Positions 15,924-25,581 of a DNA stretch of 64,000 nt are shown piece by piece. The notes beneath the pieces are model-generated. The model saw only the letters and a list, made by a program, of their open reading frames with translations, was not told the origin of the DNA and ran no database searches. Within the stretch, counting starts at the first letter, position 1. Each line of letters begins with the position of its first letter. Both the position numbers and the translations under genes were made by a program. The stretch is taken from assembly GCF_036924715.1 (NCBI RefSeq), contig NZ_JAZHSB010000001.1, forward strand, positions 744,001 to 808,000, given 5' to 3'. This stretch comes from Bradyrhizobium sp. AZCC 1721. GTDB taxonomy: Bacteria > Pseudomonadota > Alphaproteobacteria > Rhizobiales > Xanthobacteraceae.

Positions 15924-17075
15924 GTGGCAGAGAAACCCAAGATGCCGGAGACGACGGAGCAGCATGCGGGCGCCGATTGGGCGCAGCAGGTATGGCTGTG
16001 GCCGCTGGAAGCGACGCGATTGGCGCTCGACAGCTACGCGCAATGGTTCGCCGATCCCAAGCCCGCGCCTTCCCGCGCCCCGGAGCAGATGCCGCTGGCC
16101 TGGACCACGCCAAACGTCGTGGCGCTGCAACTTCCGTCGATGCGGCTGCGGGCGTTTTCGCGAGGCAATGCGGGGCAGCCGGTGCTCGTTTGCGCGCCCT
16201 ATGCGCTGCACGGCGCGCTGGTCGCGGACTTCGCGCCGGGCCACAGTTTGGTAGGAGCGCTGCAACGAGACGGCATGAACCGCATCTATGTCACGGACTG
16301 GCGCTCGGCCACGCCGGAAATGCGCCATCTGTCGATCGACAATTATCTTGCCGAACTCAATGTGGCGATCGACGAGATCGGCGCGCCGGTCGATCTTGTC
16401 GGCCTGTGCCAGGGCGGGTGGCTGTCACTGGTCTACGCCGCTCGTTTCCCCGGCAAGGTGCGGCGGCTGGTGCTCGCCGGTGCGCCGGTCGATGTTTCCG
16501 CGCCGTCAGAACTCTCGAAGATGGTGGCCGCACTTCCGCATGCGGCTTTCGAGCAGATGGTGCAGCAGGGTGAAGGGATCGTGAACGGCGAGCACATGCT
16601 GCGGTTCTGGAACATTCCATTCAGCCAGCATGACGTCGAAGCCGTGCTGCAAAGGAATCTTCGCGATGGATCGGACGAGGCGCGCATGCTGCTGGACCGT
16701 TTCAAGCGCTGGGATCGTGAGACGCTGGATCTGCCGGGAGCCTATTATCTCGAGGTGACCGGCCGGGTTTTTCGCGAGAACCAGATCGCTGAAGGGCGTT
16801 TCGTCGCGCTCGGCCGCAGGATCGATCCTGCTGAGGTGCGCGTGCCGGTCTTCCTGCTGGCGGGAGAGAACGACATCGTCGTCCCGCCCGATCAGGCGTT
16901 CGCAACCGCGCGGCTTTTGGGCGCGCCGCAAGCATGGCTGGAACGGGCCTCCGAGCCATGCGGTCATCTCAGCCTTTTCATGGGGCGCAGGGCCTTGCGC
17001 CATTCCTGGCGCCGGATTGCCCGGTGGCTTCAGGCTGATATCGGCGATGTCGCGGGCGCACGGATCAGCGCGTGA
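15924..17075 (+). CDS. Alpha/beta hydrolase of the PHA synthase / PHB depolymerase class
   Basis: A 383-aa protein starting at GTG 15924, preceded by GGGGAACG; ATG 15942 is an alternative. The nucleophile elbow is GLCQGG with Cys162, the PhaC-type lipase box in which Cys replaces Ser. The acid Asp lies in LLAGENDIVVPP and the His in SEPCGHLSLF. The short length compared with class I PhaC (about 560-600 aa) and the WLWPLEATRLALDSYAQW entry suggest a PhaC-like relative or intracellular depolymerase rather than the main synthase. Role: probably polyhydroxyalkanoate metabolism or another acyl-transfer reaction in the cytoplasm. Confidence 0.8.
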   Translation: MAEKPKMPETTEQHAGADWAQQVWLWPLEATRLALDSYAQWFADPKPAPSRAPEQMPLAWTTPNVVALQLPSMRLRAFSRGNAGQPVLVCAPYALHGALVADFAPGHSLVGALQRDGMNRIYVTDWRSATPEMRHLSIDNYLAELNVAIDEIGAPVDLVGLCQGGWLSLVYAARFPGKVRRLVLAGAPVDVSAPSELSKMVAALPHAAFEQMVQQGEGIVNGEHMLRFWNIPFSQHDVEAVLQRNLRDGSDEARMLLDRFKRWDRETLDLPGAYYLEVTGRVFRENQIAEGRFVALGRRIDPAEVRVPVFLLAGENDIVVPPDQAFATARLLGAPQAWLERASEPCGHLSLFMGRRALRHSWRRIARWLQADIGDVAGARISA

Positions 17076-17090
17076 GAGGCAGATGAAAAT

Positions 17091-17118
17091 GCCCCGGATT
17101 GTGCCTGCAATCCGGGGC
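17091..17118 (-). terminator. Intrinsic terminator of the ridA-like gene
   Basis: A perfect 11-bp hairpin, GCCCCGGATTG (17091-17101) with CAATCCGGGGC (17108-17118) and a 6-base loop. Read on the minus strand it is followed by ATTTTC, a modest U-run, and sits 28 bases after the stop of the minus-strand gene at 17146. It may also serve the plus-strand gene ending at 17075. Confidence 0.75.
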
Positions 17119-17145
17119 AACAAGACGGTTAGCGGCTGACCGACG

Positions 17146-17496
17146 TTACTTCGCCGCGACGACCATGATCTCGACGTTGTACTGCGGGGCGGCGAGCTTG
17201 GCCTCGACGGTCGCGCGCGCCGGCGTGTTGCCGGCCGAGACCCAGCCATCCCACACCGCGTTCATCTCGGGAAAGGTCTTCATGTCGGTGATGTAGATCG
17301 TGGCCGACAAGAGCTTCGACTTGTCGGTGCCGGCCTTGGCGAGATGGCCGTCGATGATCGAGAGAATGTCCTGAGTCTGCTCGGTCACGCTCTTGCCGGC
17401 GGCCTTGCCGGCAACGACGCCGGCGAGATAGACGGTGTTGCCGTGGACGACGGCCTGGCTCATGCGAGGTCCGGTTTCGAAGCGCTGGATGGTCAT
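17146..17496 (-). CDS. RidA family reactive-intermediate deaminase
   Basis: A 116-aa RidA/YER057c/UK114-fold protein: SQAVVHGNTVYLAGVVA, QTQDILSIIDGHLAKAGTDK and VWDGWVSAGNTPARATVEAK, where the Arg in TPARATVE is the carboxylate-binding residue of this family. RidA proteins hydrolyse enamine/imine intermediates produced by PLP enzymes or flavin oxidases. It is downstream of the large FAD dehydrogenase on the same strand (122-base gap), which would make sense if that enzyme releases reactive imines. Start ATG 17496 with an A-rich GGAGAAACAAT upstream. Confidence 0.92.
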   Translation of the reverse strand: MTIQRFETGPRMSQAVVHGNTVYLAGVVAGKAAGKSVTEQTQDILSIIDGHLAKAGTDKSKLLSATIYITDMKTFPEMNAVWDGWVSAGNTPARATVEAKLAAPQYNVEIMVVAAK

Positions 17497-17618
17497 ATTG
17501 TTTCTCCTGATAGGGGGCGGCGGTTACTTAGCGCGCTCGTGTCCCATGCGCCACTGCGTTATTTGCATTGAGATTGGAGCCGCCATGCCGCGACAAGCCC
17601 GGCCATCACGTCGAGAAA

Positions 17619-19277
17619 TCAGGAAGCCGCTTTTGCCGCCGCGCGTCCCGCATTCCTCCCCGAGAACAGGCAACCGCCGAGGAAGGTGCCTTCCAGCGAA
17701 CGGTAGCCATGCATGCCGCCGCCACCGAATCCGGCGGCTTCGCCGGCGGCGTACAGGCCCCTGATAATCTCGCCGTCGGTGCTGAACACGCGCGAGTCGA
17801 GGTCGGTCTCGAAACCGCCCAGTGTCTTGCGCGTCAATATGTTGAGCTTCACCGCGATCAGCGGGCCGTGTTCGGGGTCGAGAATTTTGTGCGGCTTTGC
17901 GGTGCGGATCAATTTGTCGCCGATGTAGCGGCGCGCATTGTGCAGGTTCATTACCTGCGCGTCCTTGACATAGGGGTTGGTGATCTCGCGGTCGCGCGCC
18001 TCGATCTGCGCCTTGATGTGATCGTGCTTGAGCAGGTCGTTGCCGGCGAGCGCGTTCATCGCGCTGACGAGGTCGCCGAGATTGTCGCGCACGATGAAGT
18101 CGGCGCCGTTCTGCTTGAATGCTTCCACCGGCGCCGGTGCCCCCTTGTTGGTGGCGCGCTTGATCGTCATGCGCCAGCTCTTGCCCGTGAGGTCGGGATT
18201 CTGCTCGGAGCCGGAGAGCGCGAACTCCTTTTTGATGATGCTCTGGGTCAGGATGAACCACGAGTAATCGTAGCCGGTCGACATGATGTATTGCAGTTGG
18301 CCGAGCGTGTCGGAGCCGGGGAAGAGCGGCGCGGGCAGGCGCTTGCCCGTGGCGTCGAACCACATCGAGGAGGGGCCGGGCAGGATACGGATGCCGTGGC
18401 GCGGCCAGATCGGGTTCCAGTTCCGGATACCCTCGACATAGTGCCACATCCGGTCGCGGTTGATCAGCCGCGCGCCGGCGGCCTCGGTGATGCCGATCAT
18501 GCGGCCGTCGACATGTTCGGGCACGCCGGAGATCATGAATTTCGGCGGCTCGCCCAGACGCTTCGGCCAGTTCTGCCGGACCATGTCGTGATTGCCGCCG
18601 ATGCCGCCCGAGGCGACGATCACGGCGTGCGCACGCAGCGTGAAATCGCCGATGACCTGGCGCGATGAGCTCTTGCCGCGCTCGACGCTGTCGGGCTCGA
18701 GCACCGAACCGCCGACCCCTTCGACCGCGCCGTTCGCCATCATGAGTGTGTCGACGCGGTGGCGGAACTTGAACGTTAACCGGCCATTTTTTTGCGCTTC
18801 GCGCGCACGGCGCTCGAACGGCTCGACGATGCCGGGGCCGGTGCCCCAGGTGACGTGAAAGCGCGGCACCGAATTGCCGTGGCCCATCGCGTCATAGCCG
18901 CCGCGCTCGGCCCAGCCGACCACCGGAAAAATACGGTGGCCCATCGCGCGCAGCCATTCCCGCTTCTCGCCGGCCGCGAACGCGACATAGGCTTCCGCCC
19001 ATCGCTTCGGCCAATGGTCGTCGTCGCGGTCGAAGCCCGCGGTGCCCATCCAATCCTGCAAGGCAAGATCAAACGAATCCCTGATGCCCAGCCGGCGCTG
19101 TTCGGGAGAATCGACCAGAAACAATCCGCCGAACGACCAAAAGGCTTGTCCGCCAAGGCTTTGTTCGCCTTCCTGGTCGACGACAATGACGCGTTTGCCG
19201 GCGTCTGCGATCTCCGTCGCCGCGACCAGTCCCGCCAAGCCACCGCCGACCACAATTACGTCTGCATCGTCAGCCAT
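17619..19277 (-). CDS. FAD-binding dehydrogenase (fumarate reductase / ketosteroid dehydrogenase flavoprotein family)
   Basis: A 552-aa flavoprotein. ATG 19277 (MADDADVIVVGGGLAGLVAA) was chosen over ATG 19292 because GGGGGAGG lies 5 bases before it. The N-terminal GGGLAG Rossmann motif is followed by VIVVDQEGEQSLGGQAF, a middle FAD-domain segment VIVASGGIGGN and the C-terminal GLYAAGEAAGFGGGGMHGYR with LEGTFLGGCLFSGR. The layout matches the COG3573-type predicted oxidoreductases, which are probably cytoplasmic. The substrate is unknown. It lies upstream of ridA on the same strand. Confidence 0.88.
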   Translation of the reverse strand: MADDADVIVVGGGLAGLVAATEIADAGKRVIVVDQEGEQSLGGQAFWSFGGLFLVDSPEQRRLGIRDSFDLALQDWMGTAGFDRDDDHWPKRWAEAYVAFAAGEKREWLRAMGHRIFPVVGWAERGGYDAMGHGNSVPRFHVTWGTGPGIVEPFERRAREAQKNGRLTFKFRHRVDTLMMANGAVEGVGGSVLEPDSVERGKSSSRQVIGDFTLRAHAVIVASGGIGGNHDMVRQNWPKRLGEPPKFMISGVPEHVDGRMIGITEAAGARLINRDRMWHYVEGIRNWNPIWPRHGIRILPGPSSMWFDATGKRLPAPLFPGSDTLGQLQYIMSTGYDYSWFILTQSIIKKEFALSGSEQNPDLTGKSWRMTIKRATNKGAPAPVEAFKQNGADFIVRDNLGDLVSAMNALAGNDLLKHDHIKAQIEARDREITNPYVKDAQVMNLHNARRYIGDKLIRTAKPHKILDPEHGPLIAVKLNILTRKTLGGFETDLDSRVFSTDGEIIRGLYAAGEAAGFGGGGMHGYRSLEGTFLGGCLFSGRNAGRAAAKAAS

Positions 19278-19564
19278 CGTTTCCTCCCCCACGCCGTTTT
19301 TGATTCAAGCCCGCGTCCTCGCGCGCGGTCAACGGCAAACGGATTCTTGCCTGCGGCTGCGTCGCCATCTCGGCAAGAGTCGTTTGTTCCAGTTTGGGAC
19401 CTTTACGCGCAGAGGGTGCAGCGGCCAAGCAACACTTAATTTGAATTTGTTTTGACCTGCTGTGGCTGCCTAGACAAAATCACGATCTCAAACGACGCTA
19501 CACCACGTCTTGCATCACGAAGACGATCAGATTCGGTTTCGATATTTTTGAACTGGGGCGGGAT

Positions 19565-20035
19565 ATGAAGCTGGTGACGGGGTTGCTTGCCGCGGTGCTG
19601 CTGCTGGCGGGAATGGGGGCGAGCCAGGCGGTGGTGCGGATAGCCGACGATCGCGGCGGCCGGATCGGCACCTATGTTGACAGATACCAGGGCTTACGCA
19701 CCTCAGGCGAAACCGTGATCATCGACGGCCTGTGCGCCTCGGCCTGCACCATCGTGCTCGGCGCGGTTCCCCATGACCGGATCTGCGTTACCTCGCACGC
19801 CAATCTCGGCTTCCATGCCGCCTGGGATTTCGGCGCCAACGGCCGTGCCATCACCAACCCCGAAGCAACCCAGATGCTGTATTCGATGTATCCGCCGCCG
19901 GTACGGAGGTGGATCGCGGCGCGCGGTGGCCTGACCCAGCGCATGCTCTTCCTGCGCGGCAAGCAGCTTCAGGCGATGTACAGGCCCTGCTATCTCGACG
20001 CCCAGGCCTCCTCGAACAAGCCTGCCTCGCGCTGA
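19565..20035 (+). CDS. Secreted ClpP-like (COG3904-type) protein
   Basis: A 156-aa protein with a signal peptide (residues 1-22, cleavage near ASQA). The core GETVIIDGLCASACTIVLGA (Cys57, Ser59, Cys61) and HANLGFHAAWD resemble the predicted periplasmic ClpP/crotonase-fold proteins of alphaproteobacteria, in which Ser sits in a C-A-S-A-C turn. A second, membrane-anchored member with the same CASAC motif is encoded at 45787-46527. Whether these are proteases is unproven. It stands alone between divergent genes. Confidence 0.72.
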   Translation: MKLVTGLLAAVLLLAGMGASQAVVRIADDRGGRIGTYVDRYQGLRTSGETVIIDGLCASACTIVLGAVPHDRICVTSHANLGFHAAWDFGANGRAITNPEATQMLYSMYPPPVRRWIAARGGLTQRMLFLRGKQLQAMYRPCYLDAQASSNKPASR

Positions 20036-20194
20036 ACCAGCGCAGCCGTTTCGCCAAAAAGTAACGCGGTGGCCGGGCCCGTCCCGGCCATTTGCTTTTG
20101 GTGCACCTCTCGCCCGACTTGCCCTCCGCATGACGTGATGTTGGGCACGGCCATTCCGCTTGCCTGCACCGGGAACTGCCCCTATCTGAATCCC

Positions 20195-20389
20195 ATGGTT
20201 CAGCCGATTTCCACGCAAGTCCGAACGATGGCGGCGGCCCCGCGTCAGGGCCGGGTCGCGTCCGTGATCGTCTGGAGCGCTGCCGGCCTCGGTGCGCTGG
20301 CCGTGCTCGGCGCGGCTGCATTGTGGTTCCATTACGGCACCACGGTGTTTTTCGAAATGATCGCCGCCGGCATCTCGGCCTGCTTCTGA
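20195..20389 (+). CDS. Small single-pass membrane protein upstream of sco (64 aa)
   Basis: ATG 20195 (MVQPISTQVRTMAAAPRQGR) gives a protein with one membrane helix, VIVWSAAGLGALAVLGAAAL (about 24-43), and a C-terminal amphipathic stretch. The frame is open upstream to 20069 but that part is not conserved-looking. It lies 23 bases ahead of the Sco gene and is probably co-transcribed, so a role in cytochrome oxidase or copper delivery is possible but only inferred from position. Confidence 0.55.
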   Translation: MVQPISTQVRTMAAAPRQGRVASVIVWSAAGLGALAVLGAAALWFHYGTTVFFEMIAAGISACF

Positions 20390-20412
20390 CCGGGCAATAA
20401 GGAATTCCTGAC

Positions 20413-21003
20413 ATGGACCGGACCATTCGCCCGCTGGTGATTATCGCTGCCTTCGCCGCGAGCCTCGCGGTCGGGCTGACGATCATGCTGTGGGCAATGG
20501 GCGGCTTGCGAACCGTCACGGCGCCGGCCGCGATCGGCGGACCGTTTCAACTGACCGACCAGGCCGGCCAGACCGTCACCGAGCAGAATTTGAAGGGCAA
20601 GCCGACACTGATCTTCTTCGGCTTCACCCATTGCCCAGACGTCTGTCCGACCTCGCTGTTCGAGATTTCGGAAGTGCTGAAGGCGATGGGCAAGGACGCC
20701 GACCGCGTCAACGCCTGGTTCGTCTCCGTCGATCCCGAGCGCGACACGACGGCCGCGATGAAGGACTATCTCTCCAGCTTCGACCCGCATTTGAAGGGGC
20801 TGACCGGCAATCCGGAGGCGATCGCAAAGGTGCTCTCGGCCTACCGGGTCTATGCAAAAAAAGTCCCGCTCAAGGACGGCGATTACACCATGGATCACAC
20901 CGCGCTGATCTATCTGATGGATCGCGATGGCAATTTCGTAGCGCCCTTCAACCTGAAACGGACACCCGAGGAAGCCGCTAAGGATCTGAAGCGCTATCTC
21001 TGA
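20413..21003 (+). CDS. Sco1/SenC family copper chaperone
   Basis: A 196-aa membrane-anchored thioredoxin-fold protein: an N-terminal helix (about 7-30) holds it in the inner membrane with the domain in the periplasm. The copper ligands are visible: Cys74 and Cys78 in FTHCPDVCPTSLF and His162 in DYTMDHTALIY. Sco proteins deliver copper to, or reduce, the CuA site of cytochrome c oxidase. ATG 20413 follows AAGGAATTCCTGAC. No oxidase genes are in this window. Confidence 0.95.
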   Translation: MDRTIRPLVIIAAFAASLAVGLTIMLWAMGGLRTVTAPAAIGGPFQLTDQAGQTVTEQNLKGKPTLIFFGFTHCPDVCPTSLFEISEVLKAMGKDADRVNAWFVSVDPERDTTAAMKDYLSSFDPHLKGLTGNPEAIAKVLSAYRVYAKKVPLKDGDYTMDHTALIYLMDRDGNFVAPFNLKRTPEEAAKDLKRYL

Positions 21004-21093
21004 GCGGCAAGCTGGCCGAGGAGCGAAAACGGCCTCGCATCGCGGGCCGGATGGTCTATAAGGCCGTGAAATTCCGCAAAGCCATTGCCGCAG

Positions 21094-22011
21094 ATGTCAT
21101 ATCTTAACGTCCAGTTAACCAATGCAAGACTGTATCGAACCATCAGCGCGTGGCTGGTCGGGCTGTCGATCGTGTCCGCGTTGATGGCTGGCGGCGGTAA
21201 TGCGGCGCAGGCGCAAACCCAACCCCGCACCGCGGTCGAGGCGGCCCCGCAGGCGGTGCCCGGCTTCTGGGACCCGCGGCGGCGCCCGGACCGGCCCGAC
21301 ATGTCGCGCCTCACGGTGATCCGGTTCCTGACCGAGACCGATTACCCGCCGTTCAACTTTACCGGCCCCGACGGCAACCCCGCCGGCTTCAACGTCGATC
21401 TGGCGCGGGCGCTGTGCGACGAGATCAAGATTTCCTGCACCATCCAGATGCGCCGGTTCGAGACGCTGGTCGATGCGATCACAAGCAATCGCGGTGACGC
21501 CATTATCGCCTCCATGGCGGTGACGCCGGCCTTGCGCGCAAGGCTCGATTTCACCGATCCCTACTACCGCGCGCCGGCGCGCTTCGTGTCGCGGCGCGAT
21601 GCCGTGATGCCGGAGGTCCGCCCGGAATATCTCGAAGGCAAGAAGGTCGGCGTCATCGCCGGCACTTCGCACGAGGCCTATCTGAAGGCGATGTTCACCG
21701 ACGCCGAGATCAAATCCTACCCGAACGACGACGCGCTGCGGCTGGCACTCAGGCGGAGCGAGGTCGACTTCATCTTCGGCGATGCGATCTCGCTGGCGTT
21801 CTGGATTAACGGCACCGATTCCGCCGAATGCTGCGCCTTTTCCGGCGGGCCCTTCGTTGAGAGCCGCTATTTCGGCGAAGGCATCGGGATTGCGGTGCGC
21901 AAGGGCAATGATCTGCTCCGGACGTCCCTGAACTGGGCGCTGTTCCGGATCTGGGAAAAAGGTCGCTTCACCGATCTGTGGCTGCGGTATTTTTCGATTA
22001 GTCCGTTTTAG
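21094..22011 (+). CDS. Periplasmic solute-binding protein (SBP family 3, amino-acid type)
   Basis: A 305-aa exported binding protein with a signal sequence around residues 10-37 (TISAWLVGLSIVSALMAGGG). The family-3 signature follows: FLTETDYPPFNFTGPDG and GFNVDLARALCDEIKISC, later DAIIASMAVTPALRARLDFT and EGKKVGVIAGTSHEAYL. Such proteins bind polar amino acids or opines. No permease or ATPase is adjacent, so it is an orphan component or a signalling input. ATG 21094 is preferred over TTG 21085; the ribosome-binding site is weak. Confidence 0.88.
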   Translation: MSYLNVQLTNARLYRTISAWLVGLSIVSALMAGGGNAAQAQTQPRTAVEAAPQAVPGFWDPRRRPDRPDMSRLTVIRFLTETDYPPFNFTGPDGNPAGFNVDLARALCDEIKISCTIQMRRFETLVDAITSNRGDAIIASMAVTPALRARLDFTDPYYRAPARFVSRRDAVMPEVRPEYLEGKKVGVIAGTSHEAYLKAMFTDAEIKSYPNDDALRLALRRSEVDFIFGDAISLAFWINGTDSAECCAFSGGPFVESRYFGEGIGIAVRKGNDLLRTSLNWALFRIWEKGRFTDLWLRYFSISPF

Positions 22012-22016
22012 CGGAG

Positions 22017-22135
22017 TCATTCCGGGACGCGAAGCGAACTATGATGTGCAATTGCGCATCTGAGAATCTCGAGATTCTCAGGGGGGCAAGGGCGCCCCAG
22101 AGTTCGATGCTTCGCATCGCCCCGGAACGACGGCT
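22017..22135. repeat. Palindromic dispersed repeat (family E)
   Basis: The gap before lysS holds an element bounded by TCATTCCGGGACGCG and CGCCCCGGAACGAC, with a perfect 20-base palindrome TGAGAATCTCGAGATTCTCA at 22061-22080 in its middle. I recognise the pattern as a common intergenic repeat of Bradyrhizobium-like genomes. It could act as a terminator for the upstream gene. Confidence 0.7.
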
Positions 22136-22200
22136 CTGCCGTCATTTTGCATTTTGCCGCGGAGGCGCTAGTTTCCGCAGCTTCCACAGAGAGCCTTTAA

Positions 22201-23844
<1,644 letters not shown>

Positions 23845-23850
23845 CTCTTT

Positions 23851-23976
23851 CCGTCGTCGCTTGCGAAAGCAGGGACCCATAGCCACAGGCCGATGTTATC
23901 GGCTTCGCTGTGGCTCCAGCTTGATGCAAGCAACGAACGTCTGTGGTTATAGGTGCCGGCTCAAGGCCGGGACGAC
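23851..23976. repeat. Palindromic repeat family A, copy 2 (diverged)
   Basis: The left arm CGTCGTCGCTTGCGAAAGCA and the right half TGTGGTTATAGGTGCCGG ... GGGACGAC match family A more loosely than the other copies. It occupies the gap between lysS and the aldolase gene. Confidence 0.7.
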
Positions 23977-24135
23977 GCCGGAGGGCTTGGCTGCTGCCGC
24001 GGACCCGCAAACCGGGATGGCAGGTCCGCCGCAATTTCAGCCATGGCGGCGCCGGATTGCGCTACACTAGTGTGCATAACAGTCGTCAAAGCCTCCACCG
24101 AGGGGCGGCAAATAAGCGGATCAGGGAGAAAGCTC

Positions 24136-24918
24136 ATGCAGTTCAGGGTTTCGCCACAGACGCTCAGCGAGTACAGCGCCGAGGAATGGCAGGCGCGGGT
24201 CGATCTCGCGGCCGCGCACCGGCTGGCCTTCATCCAGGGATTTTCCGAAGGCATCTTCAACCATCTGACCTTCGTGGTGCCGGGCAAGAGCGACCGCTAC
24301 TACCAGATTCCGTTCGGCACGCATTGGTCCGAGGTCACCGCGTCCTGCTTCATGGAAGTCGGCATCGACGACGGCGAGGTTAAGAGCGGCGAGGGCGAGG
24401 TGGAGCGGTCCTGCTATTGCATCCATGCGCCGATCCACAAGGCGCTGCCGCAGGCGAAAGCTGTGTTTCACACCCATATGCCGCATGCCAGCGCGCTGAC
24501 GCGGCTAGAAGATCCCCGCATCAAGGAAATCGGCCAGACCGAGGTCGGGCTGTCAGGCGCCATCGCCTATGACGACGAATATACCGGCCCGGCGCTCGAT
24601 CCCGCCGAAGGCGCGCGGCTCGCAAAAGTCATCGGCGACAAGACCGTGCTGTTCATGGCCAATCACGGCATCTCCACCGTCGGCGCCACCATCGCGGAAG
24701 CCTATGACATGCTGTATTACGTCGAGCGTGCCGCCCAGGTGCAGATCTACGCGATGTGGACCGGGCAGAAGCTGAAACAGTTGCCGGCGCCTGTGGTGGA
24801 GAAAACCAAGCGCGATTATAAGGACGAGCATCTCTACAAGGGCCCGACCCCAGCGCAGCGGCATTTCGATGCGTTGAAACGGATGCTGGATCGGAAAGAG
24901 CCTGATTACGCGACGTAA
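24136..24918 (+). CDS. Class II aldolase/adducin family protein
   Basis: A 260-aa metal-dependent aldolase-fold protein. ATG 24136 follows GGGAGAAAGCTC; the longer frame from 23953 reads through repeat sequence. Metal ligands are visible as His112 and His114 in VFHTHMPHASAL and a third His in MANHGISTVG; the substrate-phosphate-binding loop would lie around SEGIFNHLTF. Family members cleave sugar phosphates or act as dehydratases, and many alphaproteobacterial paralogues have no assigned substrate. Cytoplasmic, apparently monocistronic. Confidence 0.9.
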   Translation: MQFRVSPQTLSEYSAEEWQARVDLAAAHRLAFIQGFSEGIFNHLTFVVPGKSDRYYQIPFGTHWSEVTASCFMEVGIDDGEVKSGEGEVERSCYCIHAPIHKALPQAKAVFHTHMPHASALTRLEDPRIKEIGQTEVGLSGAIAYDDEYTGPALDPAEGARLAKVIGDKTVLFMANHGISTVGATIAEAYDMLYYVERAAQVQIYAMWTGQKLKQLPAPVVEKTKRDYKDEHLYKGPTPAQRHFDALKRMLDRKEPDYAT

Positions 24919-24922
24919 TTCT

Positions 24923-25040
24923 CCGTCGTCCCCGCGAAAGCAGGGACCCATACGCCGCGGCCTGCGGAAAGGGCAGGCTGTGAGACGCTATTCTTCGCCA
25001 TGAGCATTTGTGGTTATGGGCCCTGCGTTCGCAGGGCGAC
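24923..25040. repeat. Palindromic repeat family A, copy 3
   Basis: The left arm begins CCGTCGTCCCCGCGAAAGCA and the right half ends TGCGTTCGCAGGGCGAC; the two halves are inverted relative to each other. It lies between the convergent aldolase and mug-like genes and so may end both transcripts. Confidence 0.8.
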
Positions 25041-25052
25041 GCTGTGGTGAAA

Positions 25053-25571
25053 TCAGCGGCTTGCCCGCGCGCCCACCGTTCTCACCTCATCCGCAAACTG
25101 GTGCCAGATCTCCGGGCGCCAGCTTCCATTTGCGGCACCTGAAGTCGACGGTAGTATCCACACCCTGGTATCGCCGATCAGCTCCAACTGCTCGCCATAG
25201 TCCCGCTTGCCGTCGAAGAATTTCTGCCCCGCCGTCTAGCTGGTGAACGCAAGGAATTGCGGACGGAATGTCGCGATTGCATTGCGCAGCCGGGCGCGAT
25301 CCGCTGCCGTCAATTTGGGAAGCGTGGCGCGGTCCATCCCCGCGCCCGCTTTCACCAGATCGGTCAGGCCGATCCCATGTCGCAGCAGACTGCGATATTG
25401 ATTTGGCCACAGCAGCTCCGGCGTCAGCCCCGTCTCGTGCAAGATCGCCCAGAACTTGTTTTGCCGGTGCGCGTAGTAGGCCCGCTGGGCAGCGGACGTC
25501 GTCCCGGCGGCGGTTCCGCACAGCACGATGCGAAGAGAATGTTGCAGGAGGTCGCTCAGCACGTCCGGCAC
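25053..25571 (-). pseudogene. mug: Mismatch-specific uracil-DNA glycosylase (mug-like), interrupted by in-frame TAG
   Basis: Read from GTG 25571, the frame gives VPDVLSDLLQHSLRIVLCGT, then NKFWAILHETGLTPELLWP and HGIGLTDLVK, the pattern of Mug/TDG-family glycosylases that remove uracil or thymine from G mismatches. After FRPQFLAFTS a TAG stop occurs (25236-25238). The same frame then continues open through TAGQKFFDGKRDYG, the family C-terminal motif VWILPSTSGAANGSW and EIWHQFADEVR to TGA at 25053-25055. One base change (AAG to TAG, probably a Lys) would explain the break. GINP in the usual first motif is CGTAAG here. It starts 10 bases after the S24 regulator. Pseudogene, readthrough or sequence error are all possible. 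Confidence 0.8.
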
Positions 25572-25581
25572 GGCGGCAATC

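Noticed and set aside
22061..22080. 20-base perfect palindrome as an operator for lysS
   Set aside because: It sits inside a dispersed repeat, about 120 bases from the gene, and is a common part of that repeat type.
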